DNA from: Thermoleptolyngbya sichuanensis A183
GTDB lineage: Bacteria > Cyanobacteriota > Cyanobacteriia > Elainellales > Elainellaceae
Assembly: GCF_013177315.1 (NCBI RefSeq)
Contig: NZ_CP053661.1
Span: forward strand, 248,001 to 312,000
Length of the DNA: 64,000 nucleotides
Direction: 5' to 3'
This document shows positions 1 to 8,593 of the stretch, one piece after another (positions within the stretch are counted from its first letter, which is position 1; each line of letters opens with the position of its first letter). The position numbers were made by a program, and so were the translations under genes. The notes beneath the pieces were generated by a model that ran no database searches, had not been told where the DNA came from, and saw only the letters and a list, made by a program, of their open reading frames with translations.

Positions 1-156
1 CTGATTTTTGTCGGCATCGACATCATCGGTGGCTACCTCACCGAAGTCAACGTCACCAGCCCCACAGGCATTCGAGAAATCGATCGGCTTAACGATGTGC
101 GCTTGGGGCAGCAGGTGATGGACTGGCTGAGCCAGTCGCAGGGAATAGAGCCGTAG
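1..156 (+). CDS. gshB: Glutathione synthetase, C-terminal end (partial)
   Basis: Only the last 51 codons are in the window; the gene begins upstream. The reading frame is open from base 1 and ends at TAG 154-156. The segment GIDIIGGYLTEVNVTSPTG matches the conserved end of the ATP-grasp glutathione synthetase, where the Glu and Asn (EVN) bind metal in the active site. The enzyme joins glycine to gamma-glutamylcysteine in the cytoplasm using ATP. The family assignment rests on this short but very characteristic motif. The downstream gene starts about 490 bases away, beyond a repeat element, so the two are probably not one operon. Confidence 0.9.
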   Translation: MIFVGIDIIGGYLTEVNVTSPTGIREIDRLNDVRLGQQVMDWLSQSQGIEP

Positions 157-643
157 CGTAGTTAATAGAGCCTCATCACTCAAATCCCACAATTTTTGCA
201 CTGCGGCACCCTCATCTCTCGTATCTCAAACTACAATCCAGGGTGATGCGTTCTAGTAGGGTCAAATATTGGGATTTGTAAAGACCCTGGCTCTGAGGCG
301 TGTTTTAGAGCCTTTTGATCCCCCCTGGCCCCCCTTGTTAAGGGGGGAACCGGGCCGAGCCGCACCGGAAGTCCCCCTTGTTAAGGGGGAACCGGGCCGA
401 GCCGCACCGGAAGTCCCCCTTGTTAAGGGGGATTTAGGGGGATCGACTCAGGGCAATTAACGGTTCAGAGAGTTTGAAAACACGGTCTAGAGGGCTGAAT
501 ATCTTTAGAACCAGGGTCGCTTTTCGGAGTATGCAGAAACTACGTATTCAGAAACTACAGAGGCGATACAGGTCTTTACAGCACGCCTGCATCGGGCATT
601 CTGTTTTCGTTCGCTCAATTTTGTTAGCAATGAGGTGAGTTGG
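157..643. other. Intergenic region with a MITE-like element
   Basis: No convincing gene. The stretch holds a C/G-rich repeat element (297-488, listed separately) and then the leader of the ABC transporter binding-protein gene. An apparent small frame at 269-460 simply reads through the repeat, giving the duplicated peptide EPGRAAPEVPLVKG, and I do not regard it as a gene. Confidence 0.7.
297..488. repeat. MITE-like repeat, type A, copy 1
   Basis: The element begins GGCGTGTTTTAGAGCC and ends in the imperfect inverse (AGTTTGAAAACACGGTC). The interior is a C-run/G-run core, GATCCCCC...GGGGGATCGACTC. In this copy an inner module of about 50 bases (CCGGGCCGAGCCGCACCGGAAG plus AGTCCCCCTTGTTAAGGGGG-like arms, in part) is present twice in tandem, so it is longer than the other copies. 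Related copies lie at 31886-32060, 35819-35970 and 51514-51648. No transposase is encoded, so it would be non-autonomous. Confidence 0.75.
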
Positions 644-1738
644 ATGAGTCAGTTGTGGTATCCATCGGGGCGATCGCCCCTGAAACGACGCAAGTTTTTA
701 CAATATGGGGCGATCGCCGCTGGCACGGGCCTCGTCGCAGCCTGCGCGTCTCAAGCGCCAACCTCGACCGAAGCGCCGGCCAGTCCTGCGGCTGGTGCTA
801 GCCCTGCGTCCGGTGAGCTAACCAAAATCACCTACGGCACCAACTGGTACGCCCAGGCAGAACACGGCGGCTTCTATCAGGCGGTTGCCACGGGCTTATA
901 CAAAGATGCAGGGCTGGACGTGACCATTAGCATGGGCGGGCCCCAGGTCAACGGCACGCAGTTGCTCATGGGCGGCGCGATCGACTTTTTCATGGGCTAC
1001 GCCGCCGATGCCATCAAGGCCGTCGAAGAGGGCATTCCCAAAGTCACCGTTGCCGCCATCTTCCAAAAAGACCCGCAAATCCTGATGGCGCACCCCGGCA
1101 CGGCCGACTCGCTTGAAGACCTGAAGGGTCGCCCCATTTTTATCTCCTCTTCGGCAAACGTGACCTATTGGCCGTTTTTGAGAGCCAAGTTTGGGTTCAC
1201 CGACGACCAGAAGCGACCCTACAACTTCAACCCTGGCCCATTTTTGCAAGACAAGCAAACCGCGCAGCAAGGCTATCTCAGTTCCGAGCCGCTGGCGATT
1301 AAAAAAGAAGGCGGCTTCGACCCCGTGGTATTTCTGATGGCAGACTACGGCTACGAACCGTATTCCACAACCATCGAGTGCAAGCGTGAACTGGTCGAAA
1401 GCAACCCCGACTTGGTGCAGCGGTTTGTGGATGCCTCCATCAAGGGCTGGTACAGCTATCTCTACGGCGATCCTTCGCCGGGTAACGAGCTCATCAAGAA
1501 AGACAACCCGGAGATGACCGACGAGCAAATAGCCTATGGCATCGAGAAGATGAAGGAATACGGCATTGTCGATTCGGGCGACGCACAGGTGAAAGGCATC
1601 GGCGCAATGACCGAGGAACGCTGGAAATCCTTCTATGACACGATGGCGGCAGAGGGCGTGTTTAAGCCGGAAACCGACTATACCCAGGCCTACACGCTCC
1701 AGTTTGTCAACAAAGGCCCGGATGCGTATAAGGTCTAA
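644..1738 (+). CDS. ABC transporter substrate-binding lipoprotein, NMT1/THI5-like
   Basis: This is the periplasmic binding protein of the importer completed by the next two genes. The N-terminus carries a twin-arginine-type signal (KRRKFLQYGAIAAG) followed by a lipobox (LVAAC), so it is probably exported folded and anchored as a lipoprotein. A Pro/Ala/Ser-rich linker leads into an NMT1/THI5 (TauA/SsuA-like) domain starting ITYGTNWYAQAEHGGFYQAV. I chose ATG 644 because a GAGGTGAG ribosome site lies about 8 bases upstream; a GTG three codons earlier (635) overlaps that site. The family binds sulfonates, nitrate or pyrimidine precursors. The cytosine-deaminase-like gene nearby favours a pyrimidine-like or other N-heterocyclic ligand, which is inference. 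Confidence 0.88.
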   Translation: MSQLWYPSGRSPLKRRKFLQYGAIAAGTGLVAACASQAPTSTEAPASPAAGASPASGELTKITYGTNWYAQAEHGGFYQAVATGLYKDAGLDVTISMGGPQVNGTQLLMGGAIDFFMGYAADAIKAVEEGIPKVTVAAIFQKDPQILMAHPGTADSLEDLKGRPIFISSSANVTYWPFLRAKFGFTDDQKRPYNFNPGPFLQDKQTAQQGYLSSEPLAIKKEGGFDPVVFLMADYGYEPYSTTIECKRELVESNPDLVQRFVDASIKGWYSYLYGDPSPGNELIKKDNPEMTDEQIAYGIEKMKEYGIVDSGDAQVKGIGAMTEERWKSFYDTMAAEGVFKPETDYTQAYTLQFVNKGPDAYKV

Positions 1739-1772
1739 GTCGAGTACGGTGTAAATGAAGCGCAGCCGGTGT

Positions 1773-1799
1773 AGCGGAATTGGCGCAACTGATTCCGCT
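1773..1799 (+). terminator. Intra-operon hairpin
   Basis: An 8-bp perfect stem (AGCGGAAT / ATTCCGCT) with an 11-base loop follows the binding-protein gene. There is no clear T-run, so it may be a processing or attenuation hairpin that lowers expression of the ATPase and permease relative to the binding protein. That role is inference. Confidence 0.4.
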
Positions 1800-1864
1800 G
1801 CCCCGCTGCCGAACTAGGCCTATGTAACTAGTCTCGCTCCACTAGCTTTAAGGAACCCCATCGC

Positions 1865-2674
1865 ATGAACACCCCAGCGGCGTTTACGCTCAGCGATGTC
1901 AGCAAAGTCTACTCCAATGGCACAGTGGCGCTGCACAATCTCGACCTGACGGTGCATGAGGGGCAGTTTGTCAGCCTGTTGGGCCCGTCGGGCTGCGGCA
2001 AAAGCACCGTGCTGCGGATGGTAGCAGGGCTGGGCAAGATGAGTTCGGGCAACCTGTATTGGGGCAGCAGTTCTCAGCGGAAGTTGGCCTACGTCTTTCA
2101 AGAGGCGGCGCTGATGCCTTGGGCGACGGTGGAAGACAACGTGGCGCTGCCGCTGAAGCTGGCAGGCCTGTCGAAGAGCGCGGCGCGGGAGGCGGTACAG
2201 GAGGCGATCGCCCTCGTTGCGCTGCAAGGCTTTGAAAAGGCCTACCCGCGAGAACTCTCCGGCGGGATGCGGATGCGCGTCTCCATCGCCCGCGCCCTGG
2301 TGACAAAGCCAGAAATCTTGCTGATGGACGAACCCTTTGGGGCGCTGGACGAAATGACCCGCAGCAAGCTCAACAGCGACCTGCTGAACCTCTGGGGGCA
2401 GAAGCAGTGGACGGTGGTGTTTGTCACCCACAATATCTACGAAGCGGTGTACCTGTCGAATCGTGTGGTGGTGATGGCGGCGCGTCCGGGGCGCGTGGTG
2501 GCGGATGTGGCGATCGCCGCTCCCTACCCCCGCACTGAGGAGTTTCGCACCACGCCACTGTTTAACGACTACTGTCGCGACATTTCCAACAGCCTGTCTC
2601 GCGCCGCTGGGCAGACGGCTGCATTACACCCCAGCGACAGCGTTTCCGCCAGCGTCGTAAACCAGCCCGCATAG
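1865..2674 (+). CDS. ABC transporter ATP-binding protein (TauB/SsuB type)
   Basis: This is the cytoplasmic ATPase of the importer. Walker A is GPSGCGKST near residue 40, the Q-loop is VFQEAALMPW, the signature is LSGGMRMRVSIARAL (a slightly altered LSGGQ), Walker B is ILLMDEPFGALDEMTR and the switch His is in FVTHNIYEAVYL. The 269-residue length is normal for the nitrate/sulfonate/taurine group. ATG 1865 has an AAGGAA site about 10 bases upstream. It lies 126 bases after the binding-protein gene and 79 before the permease gene. The substrate cannot be read from the ATPase itself. Confidence 0.93.
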   Translation: MNTPAAFTLSDVSKVYSNGTVALHNLDLTVHEGQFVSLLGPSGCGKSTVLRMVAGLGKMSSGNLYWGSSSQRKLAYVFQEAALMPWATVEDNVALPLKLAGLSKSAAREAVQEAIALVALQGFEKAYPRELSGGMRMRVSIARALVTKPEILLMDEPFGALDEMTRSKLNSDLLNLWGQKQWTVVFVTHNIYEAVYLSNRVVVMAARPGRVVADVAIAAPYPRTEEFRTTPLFNDYCRDISNSLSRAAGQTAALHPSDSVSASVVNQPA

Positions 2675-2737
2675 CGCCAACCCGATTTCGCGCCAACTCG
2701 ATTTCGCGCCAACTCGATTTCGCGCCAACCTGATGTC
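2674..2737. repeat. Four tandem 16-bp repeats
   Basis: Four units of GCGCCAACTCGATTTC run head to tail between the ATPase and permease genes; the first begins on the last base of the ATPase stop codon. Units 2 and 3 are identical, and units 1 and 4 differ by a few bases. They make up most of the gap between the two genes. Confidence 0.85.
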
Positions 2738-2753
2738 ATAAGGCAGTATTCCG

Positions 2754-3638
2754 ATGGACAATCTGTTTGACGTACCTCGCCAGCCCGAAGCCTCTGCCCC
2801 ATCCTCGGAATCTGGTCAACCGTCCCAACTGCAACGCCTGCTCTCGCCCGATATCCTGGCTCCGATTCTCGTGGGCCTGTTGATGCTGGCGCTGTGGGAA
2901 CTTGGCGTGCGCCTGACCAACACCCCCCCCTACATCCTGCCGGGGCCGATTCTGGTGCTGCAAACGCTGGTGCGAGAATGGGGGACGCTGTTCCCCTCGC
3001 TGCTGATCACGATGAAAATCACGCTGTTTGCCTTCCTGGCGGCGGTGGTGTCGGGCCTGCTGGTTTCTGTGCTGTTTACCCAGAGCAAGTGGATCGAGCG
3101 CAGTTTCTTTCCCTACGCGGTGATTTTGCAGACGACCCCGATTGTGGCGATCGCCCCCCTGATCATCCTCTGGGTGCGGCAGTTGGTTCCGGGTACTGCG
3201 TCTACCTTTGTGTCACTGGTCATCTGCGCCTGGCTGGTGGCCTTTTTCCCTATCCTGTCCAACACGACTCTGGGCCTCAACAGCGCCGACCATAACCTAA
3301 TTAACCTGTTTCAGCTTTATCGCGCTTCCCGCTGGCAAACCCTGCGCTACCTGCGGCTGCCCAGCGCCTTGCCCTATTTCCTGGGCGGCTTGCGAATTAG
3401 CGGCGGGCTAGCGCTGATCGGCGCAGTCGTGGCGGAATTCGTCGCGGGCACAGGCGGCACCAGTTCTGGGCTGGCCTACCAAATCCTGATCTCCAGCTTC
3501 AACCTCCAGATTCCCCGCATGTTTGCTGCCCTCTTGCTGACCACCGTACTGGGCATCCTGATTTTTGTCTTGCTGACGATGCTCTCCGACCGCCTCCTGC
3601 GCCACTGGCACGAAAGCGCCGTCCGCCGAGAAAATTAA
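2754..3638 (+). CDS. ABC transporter permease (TauC/SsuC type)
   Basis: This is the inner-membrane channel subunit of the importer. A polar N-terminus of about 45 residues is followed by hydrophobic spans, for example ILAPILVGLLMLALWELGV and LLITMKITLFAFLAAVVSGL. The EAA-type coupling region appears as LFRAS-like YRASRWQTLRYLRLPSALPY, with the conserved Gly following in LGGLRISGGLALIGAVVAEF. The length of 294 residues is slightly above the usual 250-280 because of the N-terminal extension. Its stop codon overlaps the end of the convergent DUF2087 gene by four bases. Confidence 0.92.
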   Translation: MDNLFDVPRQPEASAPSSESGQPSQLQRLLSPDILAPILVGLLMLALWELGVRLTNTPPYILPGPILVLQTLVREWGTLFPSLLITMKITLFAFLAAVVSGLLVSVLFTQSKWIERSFFPYAVILQTTPIVAIAPLIILWVRQLVPGTASTFVSLVICAWLVAFFPILSNTTLGLNSADHNLINLFQLYRASRWQTLRYLRLPSALPYFLGGLRISGGLALIGAVVAEFVAGTGGTSSGLAYQILISSFNLQIPRMFAALLLTTVLGILIFVLLTMLSDRLLRHWHESAVRREN

Positions 3639-3922
3639 GCTGATTCCTTGGGTGGCAGCCAGTAGGCAGAGCCGTTTCGTTCCCGCTGGAGCAGGCCGTG
3701 TTCAAACAGTTCGCGGCGGAGTAGAGCCGGGTCGCAGAACGTGTGATGTTCATTGAGGAGCTGGTTTACCTCGCGTTCGGTGTAGGTTTTGCCCGCAGCG
3801 AATTTTTCAGCCAGGTACCACAACACCAGCGTTTGCACCCGCGCTCGATTGCGCTTGGACGGCCAGCGCGTCACCCGGCCCTGGTCATCCAGGTAGGGCT
3901 GGAGTTCTGTAAAGTCGATCAT
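3635..3922 (-). CDS. DUF2087 domain protein
   Basis: This 95-residue protein is almost entirely a DUF2087 domain: YLDDQGRVTRWPSKRNRARV, then YLAEKFAAGKTYTEREVNQL, LNEHHTFCDPALLRRELFEH and GLLQRERNGSAYW. The fold is predicted to be winged-helix-like, and in other bacteria the domain occurs alone or at the end of ArsR/MarR-like regulators. A DNA-binding role is therefore possible but not shown. It faces the transporter genes and overlaps the permease stop codon, so it may be co-selected with the importer or simply a neighbour. Confidence 0.85.
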   Translation of the reverse strand: MIDFTELQPYLDDQGRVTRWPSKRNRARVQTLVLWYLAEKFAAGKTYTEREVNQLLNEHHTFCDPALLRRELFEHGLLQRERNGSAYWLPPKESA

Positions 3923-4034
3923 TTCACCCCGCTCCTCCGTCTAATTTGGGATTTTGGATTCGTGATTTTGGCTCACGATCTGAGGTAGGTTTGCAAAGTG
4001 CCAACCTGAATCCCCGATTTCCAATTCCTACACT

Positions 4035-5453
4035 ATGCCGCAACTCGATTTCGCCCGCCTGAATGAACCGCACTACTGGCTATGCAACGCCCATGTTCCC
4101 CGGCCGCTGCTGCCTGATTCGCTGGTGTTGCCTGAGTCGGCGGGCATTCTGGCGCAGGATAACCTGGCGCAGGTGGATCTGGAAATTTTAGATGGCGCAA
4201 TTCGCAGGATTTGCCCCAGTGCGGATGCGGCGGGTGAGGCAGGAGGAGAACCCGTGCCGACGGTTGACCTGAAGGGCGGCATGGTGTGGGCTGGGCTGGT
4301 CGATTTGCATACGCATCTGGATAAGGGGCACGTTTGGGGGCGATCGCCCAACTATTCTGCAACCTTTGAGGAAGCGCTGGAGACGATCCGCGCAGATGCC
4401 AGCAAACACTGGGATGCAGAGGATGTCTATCGCCGCATGGAGTTTGGGCTAAAGTGCAGCTATGCCCACGGCACGACTGCCCTCCGCACCCATATAGATT
4501 CCTTTGGCGACCAAGCGGCGGTGAGTTGGAGCGTGTTTAATGCGCTTCAGCAAGACTGGAGCGATCGCCTCGCGCTAAAAGCCGTTTCCCTGGTAACACT
4601 GGACTATTACCAAACTCCAGAGGGCGAAATCTTGGCCGATCTAGTTGCCGAGATGGGCGGCATTCTGGGCGGCGTGACGGAAATGGGCCCCCATTTGGAA
4701 GCCCAGCTTGATCGCCTGTTTACCCTGGCCATTGATCGGGGCCTCGACATCGATCTGCACACCGACGAAAGCGGCGACCCCAACGACATTACCCTGCGCT
4801 ACGTGGCCGAGGCCGCCCTGCGCCGCGATTTTCGCGGGCAGATTGTCTGCGGCCACTGTTGCAGCCTGGCCGTGCAGTCTGACGACGAAGCCCAGAAAAC
4901 CATCGATCTGGTGAAAGCTGCCCGCATCGGCGTGGTCAGCCTGCCCATGTGCAATCTGTATCTGCAAGACCGAAATCAGCGCTCGGCCCTCAGGGGGCAG
5001 GTGGCGGCGGCTCACCCAGGCACTCACCCACCCGCCCTGCGACAGACACCCACCCGCACCCCCCGCTGGCGCGGCATTACGCTGCTGCACGAACTGAAAC
5101 ATGCGGGCGTTCCGGTGGCGATCGCCAGCGACAACTGCCGCGATCCGTTCTATGGCTTTGGCGACCACGACGGGCTGGAGGTGTTCACCCAGGGCGTACG
5201 GATTGCCCAGCTCGATGCGCCCTATGGCGACTGGAGCCGGGTCGTGACGACCACACCGGCCGACCTGATGGGCCTGCCCACCGTGGGCCGCATTGCGCCA
5301 GGGCTACCCGCCGATCTGATTCTCTGCGCGGCTCGCTACTTCAGCGAACTGCTGGCCCGTCCCCAAGGCGATCGCACGGTATTGCGCCAGGGCAAACCTA
5401 TCGACACAACCCTGCCCGACTACGCAGAGCTAGACGATCTGCTGCTGAAGTAG
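4035..5453 (+). CDS. codA: Cytosine deaminase-like metal-dependent amidohydrolase
   Basis: This is an amidohydrolase-superfamily enzyme of the CodA group. Metal-binding and catalytic elements are visible in order: DLHTHLDKGH near residue 91, a His in DIDLHTDESGD, GHCCSL, and the catalytic Asp in IASDNCRDPFYGFGD. CodA hydrolyses cytosine to uracil and ammonia; relatives act on isoguanine, creatinine or triazines. An extra loop rich in Pro, Thr and Arg (about residues 317-350, after LYLQDRNQ) makes the protein longer than the roughly 420-residue family norm. The ABC importer upstream and Rieske oxygenase downstream suggest joint uptake and breakdown of an N-heterocycle. The exact substrate is unknown. 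Confidence 0.82.
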   Translation: MPQLDFARLNEPHYWLCNAHVPRPLLPDSLVLPESAGILAQDNLAQVDLEILDGAIRRICPSADAAGEAGGEPVPTVDLKGGMVWAGLVDLHTHLDKGHVWGRSPNYSATFEEALETIRADASKHWDAEDVYRRMEFGLKCSYAHGTTALRTHIDSFGDQAAVSWSVFNALQQDWSDRLALKAVSLVTLDYYQTPEGEILADLVAEMGGILGGVTEMGPHLEAQLDRLFTLAIDRGLDIDLHTDESGDPNDITLRYVAEAALRRDFRGQIVCGHCCSLAVQSDDEAQKTIDLVKAARIGVVSLPMCNLYLQDRNQRSALRGQVAAAHPGTHPPALRQTPTRTPRWRGITLLHELKHAGVPVAIASDNCRDPFYGFGDHDGLEVFTQGVRIAQLDAPYGDWSRVVTTTPADLMGLPTVGRIAPGLPADLILCAARYFSELLARPQGDRTVLRQGKPIDTTLPDYAELDDLLLK

Positions 5454-5555
5454 CGCTGAACTAGATTGCCCAGGGCAGCACTAACACCGGAACTGACGCA
5501 GTGGACTGGTTTCCCGCGAGTACCGCCTGCAAGCTGCGAACCATACTTCTGATTT

Positions 5556-5599
5556 AGGACTTACGCAGTTGGACGATTTCTGGCAAGTGCGTAAGTCCT
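5556..5599. repeat. Hairpin MITE, type D, internally deleted copy
   Basis: This 44-base inverted-repeat element starts AGGACTTACGCA and ends TGCGTAAGTCCT. It keeps the termini and a few interior bases (GTTGGACGATTTCT, CAAG) of the 90-base copies at 20448-20537 and 48036-48125 but lacks their central hairpin arm. It lies in the gap between the amidohydrolase and Rieske genes. Confidence 0.85.
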
Positions 5600-5745
5600 G
5601 TGATTTTTCAATACTAAAAACTTATCGCCTGGGGAAAGGGCTTGCCTGTAGTAGAGGGGGATACAGTTCTCAGCCGTCTGTCCGTCTTAGCATCGGCTAG
5701 GATCTCGACCGCTCAAGCACCTACAGGTTTTTCCTTCAAATTCCT

Positions 5746-6774
5746 ATGACTGCCATTTTCACCCTGCCTCGGGATTGCACCTTCAGCCCTTCTGATTGGG
5801 AAGTGCTTGCCCCATTTTGGTATCCCGTTGCCTTTGCCCACGACGTTACCGATAAGCCCGTGGGGGTGCGCCTGCTCGACGAGCGGCTAGTGCTTTACCG
5901 GGCGGGCGACGGCGGCGTAATAGCAGCAAAAGACCTCTGCCTGCATCGCGGCGCTCCCCTCAGCATGGGCTGGGTTGAAGATGGCGAACTGGTCTGCGCC
6001 TACCACGGCGTTCGGTATACCCAGGACGGCCAATGCGTCTGCATTCCGGCTGCCCCCGATGCCGCAATTCCCAAGCGTCTCCGCCTCACGACCTACCCGG
6101 TGCGAGAGCAGTACGGACTGATCTGGGTACGGCTGGTGGACAATGGCCCGGTTCCCTTTCCCGAATTTGATGCGTGGGATAACCCCGACTACATCCAGAT
6201 CATTCCCGATTCGGTTTATCTAGATGCGGCGGCGGGTCGTCAAATCGAGGGCTTTCTGGATGTCAGCCACTTTGCCTTTGTCCACAAAGACTCCTTTGGG
6301 GAGCGGGATAATCCTGAAGTGCCCGACTATCCCGTGACCTTCACCGAGGGCGGATTTACGGCGGACTACGTGAGTTCCGTCAGCAATCTGCCCCACGGCT
6401 ACAAACACCTCAGCCCGCCAGGGTTTCAGTGGCGGCGGCTGTTTCAGGCCTGGCTGCCGTTCACGGTCAAGCTCTCGGTCACATTCCCCAACGGAATGCT
6501 GCATATTCTGAATGCGGCCAGCCCCATTTCAGCCCGCAAGACCCGCGTATTTTCGCCCCTCTGCCGCAACTTTGATAAAGACGCGCCTCTGGAAGAAACG
6601 CTGGCCTTCAACCACCAGGTTTTTGGCGAAGATAAGGAAATTGTCGAGGAACTCTGGCCTGAGGATTTGCCGATTAACCTGGCGGATGAAGTCCACATCG
6701 CGGGCGACAAAAGCTCCATTACCTACCGCAAGCTGCTGGCCAAGCTGGGACTGGGGCGATCGTTTACGAGCTAA
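5746..6774 (+). CDS. Rieske [2Fe-2S] aromatic-ring/O-demethylase type oxygenase
   Basis: This is the terminal oxygenase component of a Rieske non-heme iron oxygenase. The Rieske cluster ligands are in CLHRGAP...CAYHGV (CxH...CxxH, residues about 65-88). The mononuclear iron site is in the segment EGFLDVSHFAFVH, which carries the expected Asp and two His residues. The overall order resembles vanillate O-demethylase (VanA)-like proteins of 340-350 residues. No reductase partner is adjacent, so a general ferredoxin would have to supply electrons. Position after the importer and amidohydrolase suggests oxidation of the imported compound, which is inference. Confidence 0.88.
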   Translation: MTAIFTLPRDCTFSPSDWEVLAPFWYPVAFAHDVTDKPVGVRLLDERLVLYRAGDGGVIAAKDLCLHRGAPLSMGWVEDGELVCAYHGVRYTQDGQCVCIPAAPDAAIPKRLRLTTYPVREQYGLIWVRLVDNGPVPFPEFDAWDNPDYIQIIPDSVYLDAAAGRQIEGFLDVSHFAFVHKDSFGERDNPEVPDYPVTFTEGGFTADYVSSVSNLPHGYKHLSPPGFQWRRLFQAWLPFTVKLSVTFPNGMLHILNAASPISARKTRVFSPLCRNFDKDAPLEETLAFNHQVFGEDKEIVEELWPEDLPINLADEVHIAGDKSSITYRKLLAKLGLGRSFTS

Positions 6775-6805
6775 TTGATTCGCAAATGCACTTGCGTAAA
6801 TCGCG

Positions 6806-8464
6806 CTAAATCGCGCAAGTCAGATCGCCGGCCCGCTGGCTGAAGCGGAGGTTTTCGCTATAGTCGATGGGGCAATCGATGATGGCAGGTACGTCTTGCG
6901 CTAGGGCTTCCTTGAGCGTAGGGATAAAGTCGGTAGTGGCGGAGATACGATAGCCTTTCAGCCCCATACTTTCCGCTAGTTTCACAAAGTCGGGATTGGT
7001 GAACTTGATAAACGCCGACTCGCCGAAGTGGTTGTGCTGCTTCCATTCGATCAGCCCGTAGCCGCCATCGTTGAAGATAATGGTGACGAACGGCGTGCCG
7101 ATGCGGAGCGCGGTTTCTAGCTCCTGATTGTTCATCATGAAGCCGCCATCCCCCGTCACGGCGACCACCTTGCGGTTTGGGGCGACCAGCTTGGCGGCGA
7201 TCGCCCCTGGTATAGCAATCCCCATTGCCGCGAAACCGTTGGAGATAATGCAGGTGTTGGGGCGATCGCAGTGATAGTGTCTCGCCATCCACATCTTGTG
7301 CGCTCCCACGTCCGAAATGACGATATCTTCTGGCCCCATCACCGTTCGCAGATCATAGATTAATTTTTGTGGCTTGACGGGAAAGCTATCGTCCTTGGCG
7401 TGCTCCTCATAGTCAGCCAAGATATCTTTTCGCAGGTGAATGGCGTAGGGTTCGGGCTTGTCTTGGCGATCGCTCCGCCGCAGAATTTCCTCTAGCGAAT
7501 CGGAGATATCGCCAATCACTTCTGCCAGCGGAATATAGCTGCTGTCGATTTCCGCAGGGGTGGCGTTGATGTGAATAATCGGGATCTCCCCCGTCGGATT
7601 CCAGCGCTTGGGCGAATACTCGATCAGGTCGTAGCCGATGGCAATCACCAGGTCAGTATTGTCAAACCCGCAGCTAATGAAGTCACGCTGCTGCAAGCCC
7701 ACCGTCCACAGGGCCAGGCGATCGGTGTAGGGAATCACGCCCTTGCCCATGAAGGTATTGGCGACGGGAATATTGAGCGATCGCGCAAAGTGGGTCACCG
7801 CATCACTGGCATAGGAGCGAATTGCGCCATTCCCCACCAGGATGATGGGATTCTGGGCTTGCGAAATGGCAGCGGCCGCCCGTTCAATGCTGTTGAACGA
7901 TGCATACACTTTTTCGATCGCCTCTTTTCGCAGTGGCGTTCCCTCCACCGTCATTGCCGCGATATTTTCCGGGAGGTCAATGTGTACGGCACCGGGTTTT
8001 TCGCTTTGTGCAATCTTGAACGCCTTGCGGACAATTTCTGGGGTAATGCTTGGTCGCACGATTTGCGCGTTCCATTTCGTGACGGGTGAAAACATGGCGA
8101 CCAGATCGAGATACTGATGCGATTCAATATGCATCCGATCCGTACCCACTTGTCCGGTAATGGCCACCAGCGGCGCACGGTCTAGATTGGCATCCGCTAC
8201 GCCCGTCATCAGGTTCGTCGCGCCGGGCCCCAGCGTAGACAAACACACGCCCGCCTTGCCCGTCAGCCGCCCATACACATCCGCCATAAACGCCGCACCC
8301 TGTTCATGTCGCGTGGTGATGAAGCGGATTGACGAGTGCTTCAGCGCCTCCAAGACATGCAGGTTTTCCTCACCTGGCAAACCAAAGATGTATTCCACAC
8401 CTTCGTTTTCCAGACATTTCACAAGCAGTTCGGCGGTGTTGAGAGAGGTCATGCGAGAGGTCAT
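6806..8464 (-). CDS. ThDP-dependent enzyme, probable 2-oxoglutarate decarboxylase (acetolactate-synthase family)
   Basis: This large ThDP enzyme would usually be annotated as acetolactate synthase. It shows the N-terminal ThDP glutamate region (YIFGLPGEENLH, TTRHEQGAAFMADVYGR), a central domain, and the C-terminal ThDP/Mg motif (VTGDGGFMMNNQELETA ... FNDGGYG). In Synechococcus sp. PCC 7002 the neighbour of a succinate-semialdehyde dehydrogenase gene in this family was shown to decarboxylate 2-oxoglutarate to succinic semialdehyde. The same pairing is present here: the dehydrogenase gene lies 129 bases upstream on the same strand. ATG 8464 has an AGGA site about 8 bases upstream; a second ATG follows four codons in. 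No small regulatory subunit is adjacent. True acetolactate synthase remains possible. Confidence 0.8.
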   Translation of the reverse strand: MTSRMTSLNTAELLVKCLENEGVEYIFGLPGEENLHVLEALKHSSIRFITTRHEQGAAFMADVYGRLTGKAGVCLSTLGPGATNLMTGVADANLDRAPLVAITGQVGTDRMHIESHQYLDLVAMFSPVTKWNAQIVRPSITPEIVRKAFKIAQSEKPGAVHIDLPENIAAMTVEGTPLRKEAIEKVYASFNSIERAAAAISQAQNPIILVGNGAIRSYASDAVTHFARSLNIPVANTFMGKGVIPYTDRLALWTVGLQQRDFISCGFDNTDLVIAIGYDLIEYSPKRWNPTGEIPIIHINATPAEIDSSYIPLAEVIGDISDSLEEILRRSDRQDKPEPYAIHLRKDILADYEEHAKDDSFPVKPQKLIYDLRTVMGPEDIVISDVGAHKMWMARHYHCDRPNTCIISNGFAAMGIAIPGAIAAKLVAPNRKVVAVTGDGGFMMNNQELETALRIGTPFVTIIFNDGGYGLIEWKQHNHFGESAFIKFTNPDFVKLAESMGLKGYRISATTDFIPTLKEALAQDVPAIIDCPIDYSENLRFSQRAGDLTCAI

Positions 8465-8593
8465 ACGGGTTTCCTGTAGGTTGATAGGTTGAGGGACTGG
8501 ATGCGGATGCGAATCAGAAAAAGGCCATGAGGCGTGTTATTGGGCGGGTAGGTATTTAGAGAACTTAGAGAATTAGAGAACTAATTCGTCCCC

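Noticed and set aside
269-460. Small reading frame with the repeated peptide EPGRAAPEVPLVKG
   Set aside because: It only reads through the duplicated module of a type A repeat element and has no homologue-like features.
896-1528. Long minus-strand frame opposite the binding-protein gene
   Set aside because: It is antisense to a clear gene and has no recognisable domain; GC-rich codon bias produces such shadows across the window.
1761-1830. Possible tRNA-like sequence (GGTGTAGCGGAATTGGCGCAA)
   Set aside because: Only a D-arm-like stretch is present; no acceptor stem, anticodon arm or T-loop can be folded.
6806-8464. Annotation simply as acetolactate synthase
   Set aside because: The adjacent SSADH gene and absence of a small subunit fit 2-oxoglutarate decarboxylase better, though the former cannot be excluded.
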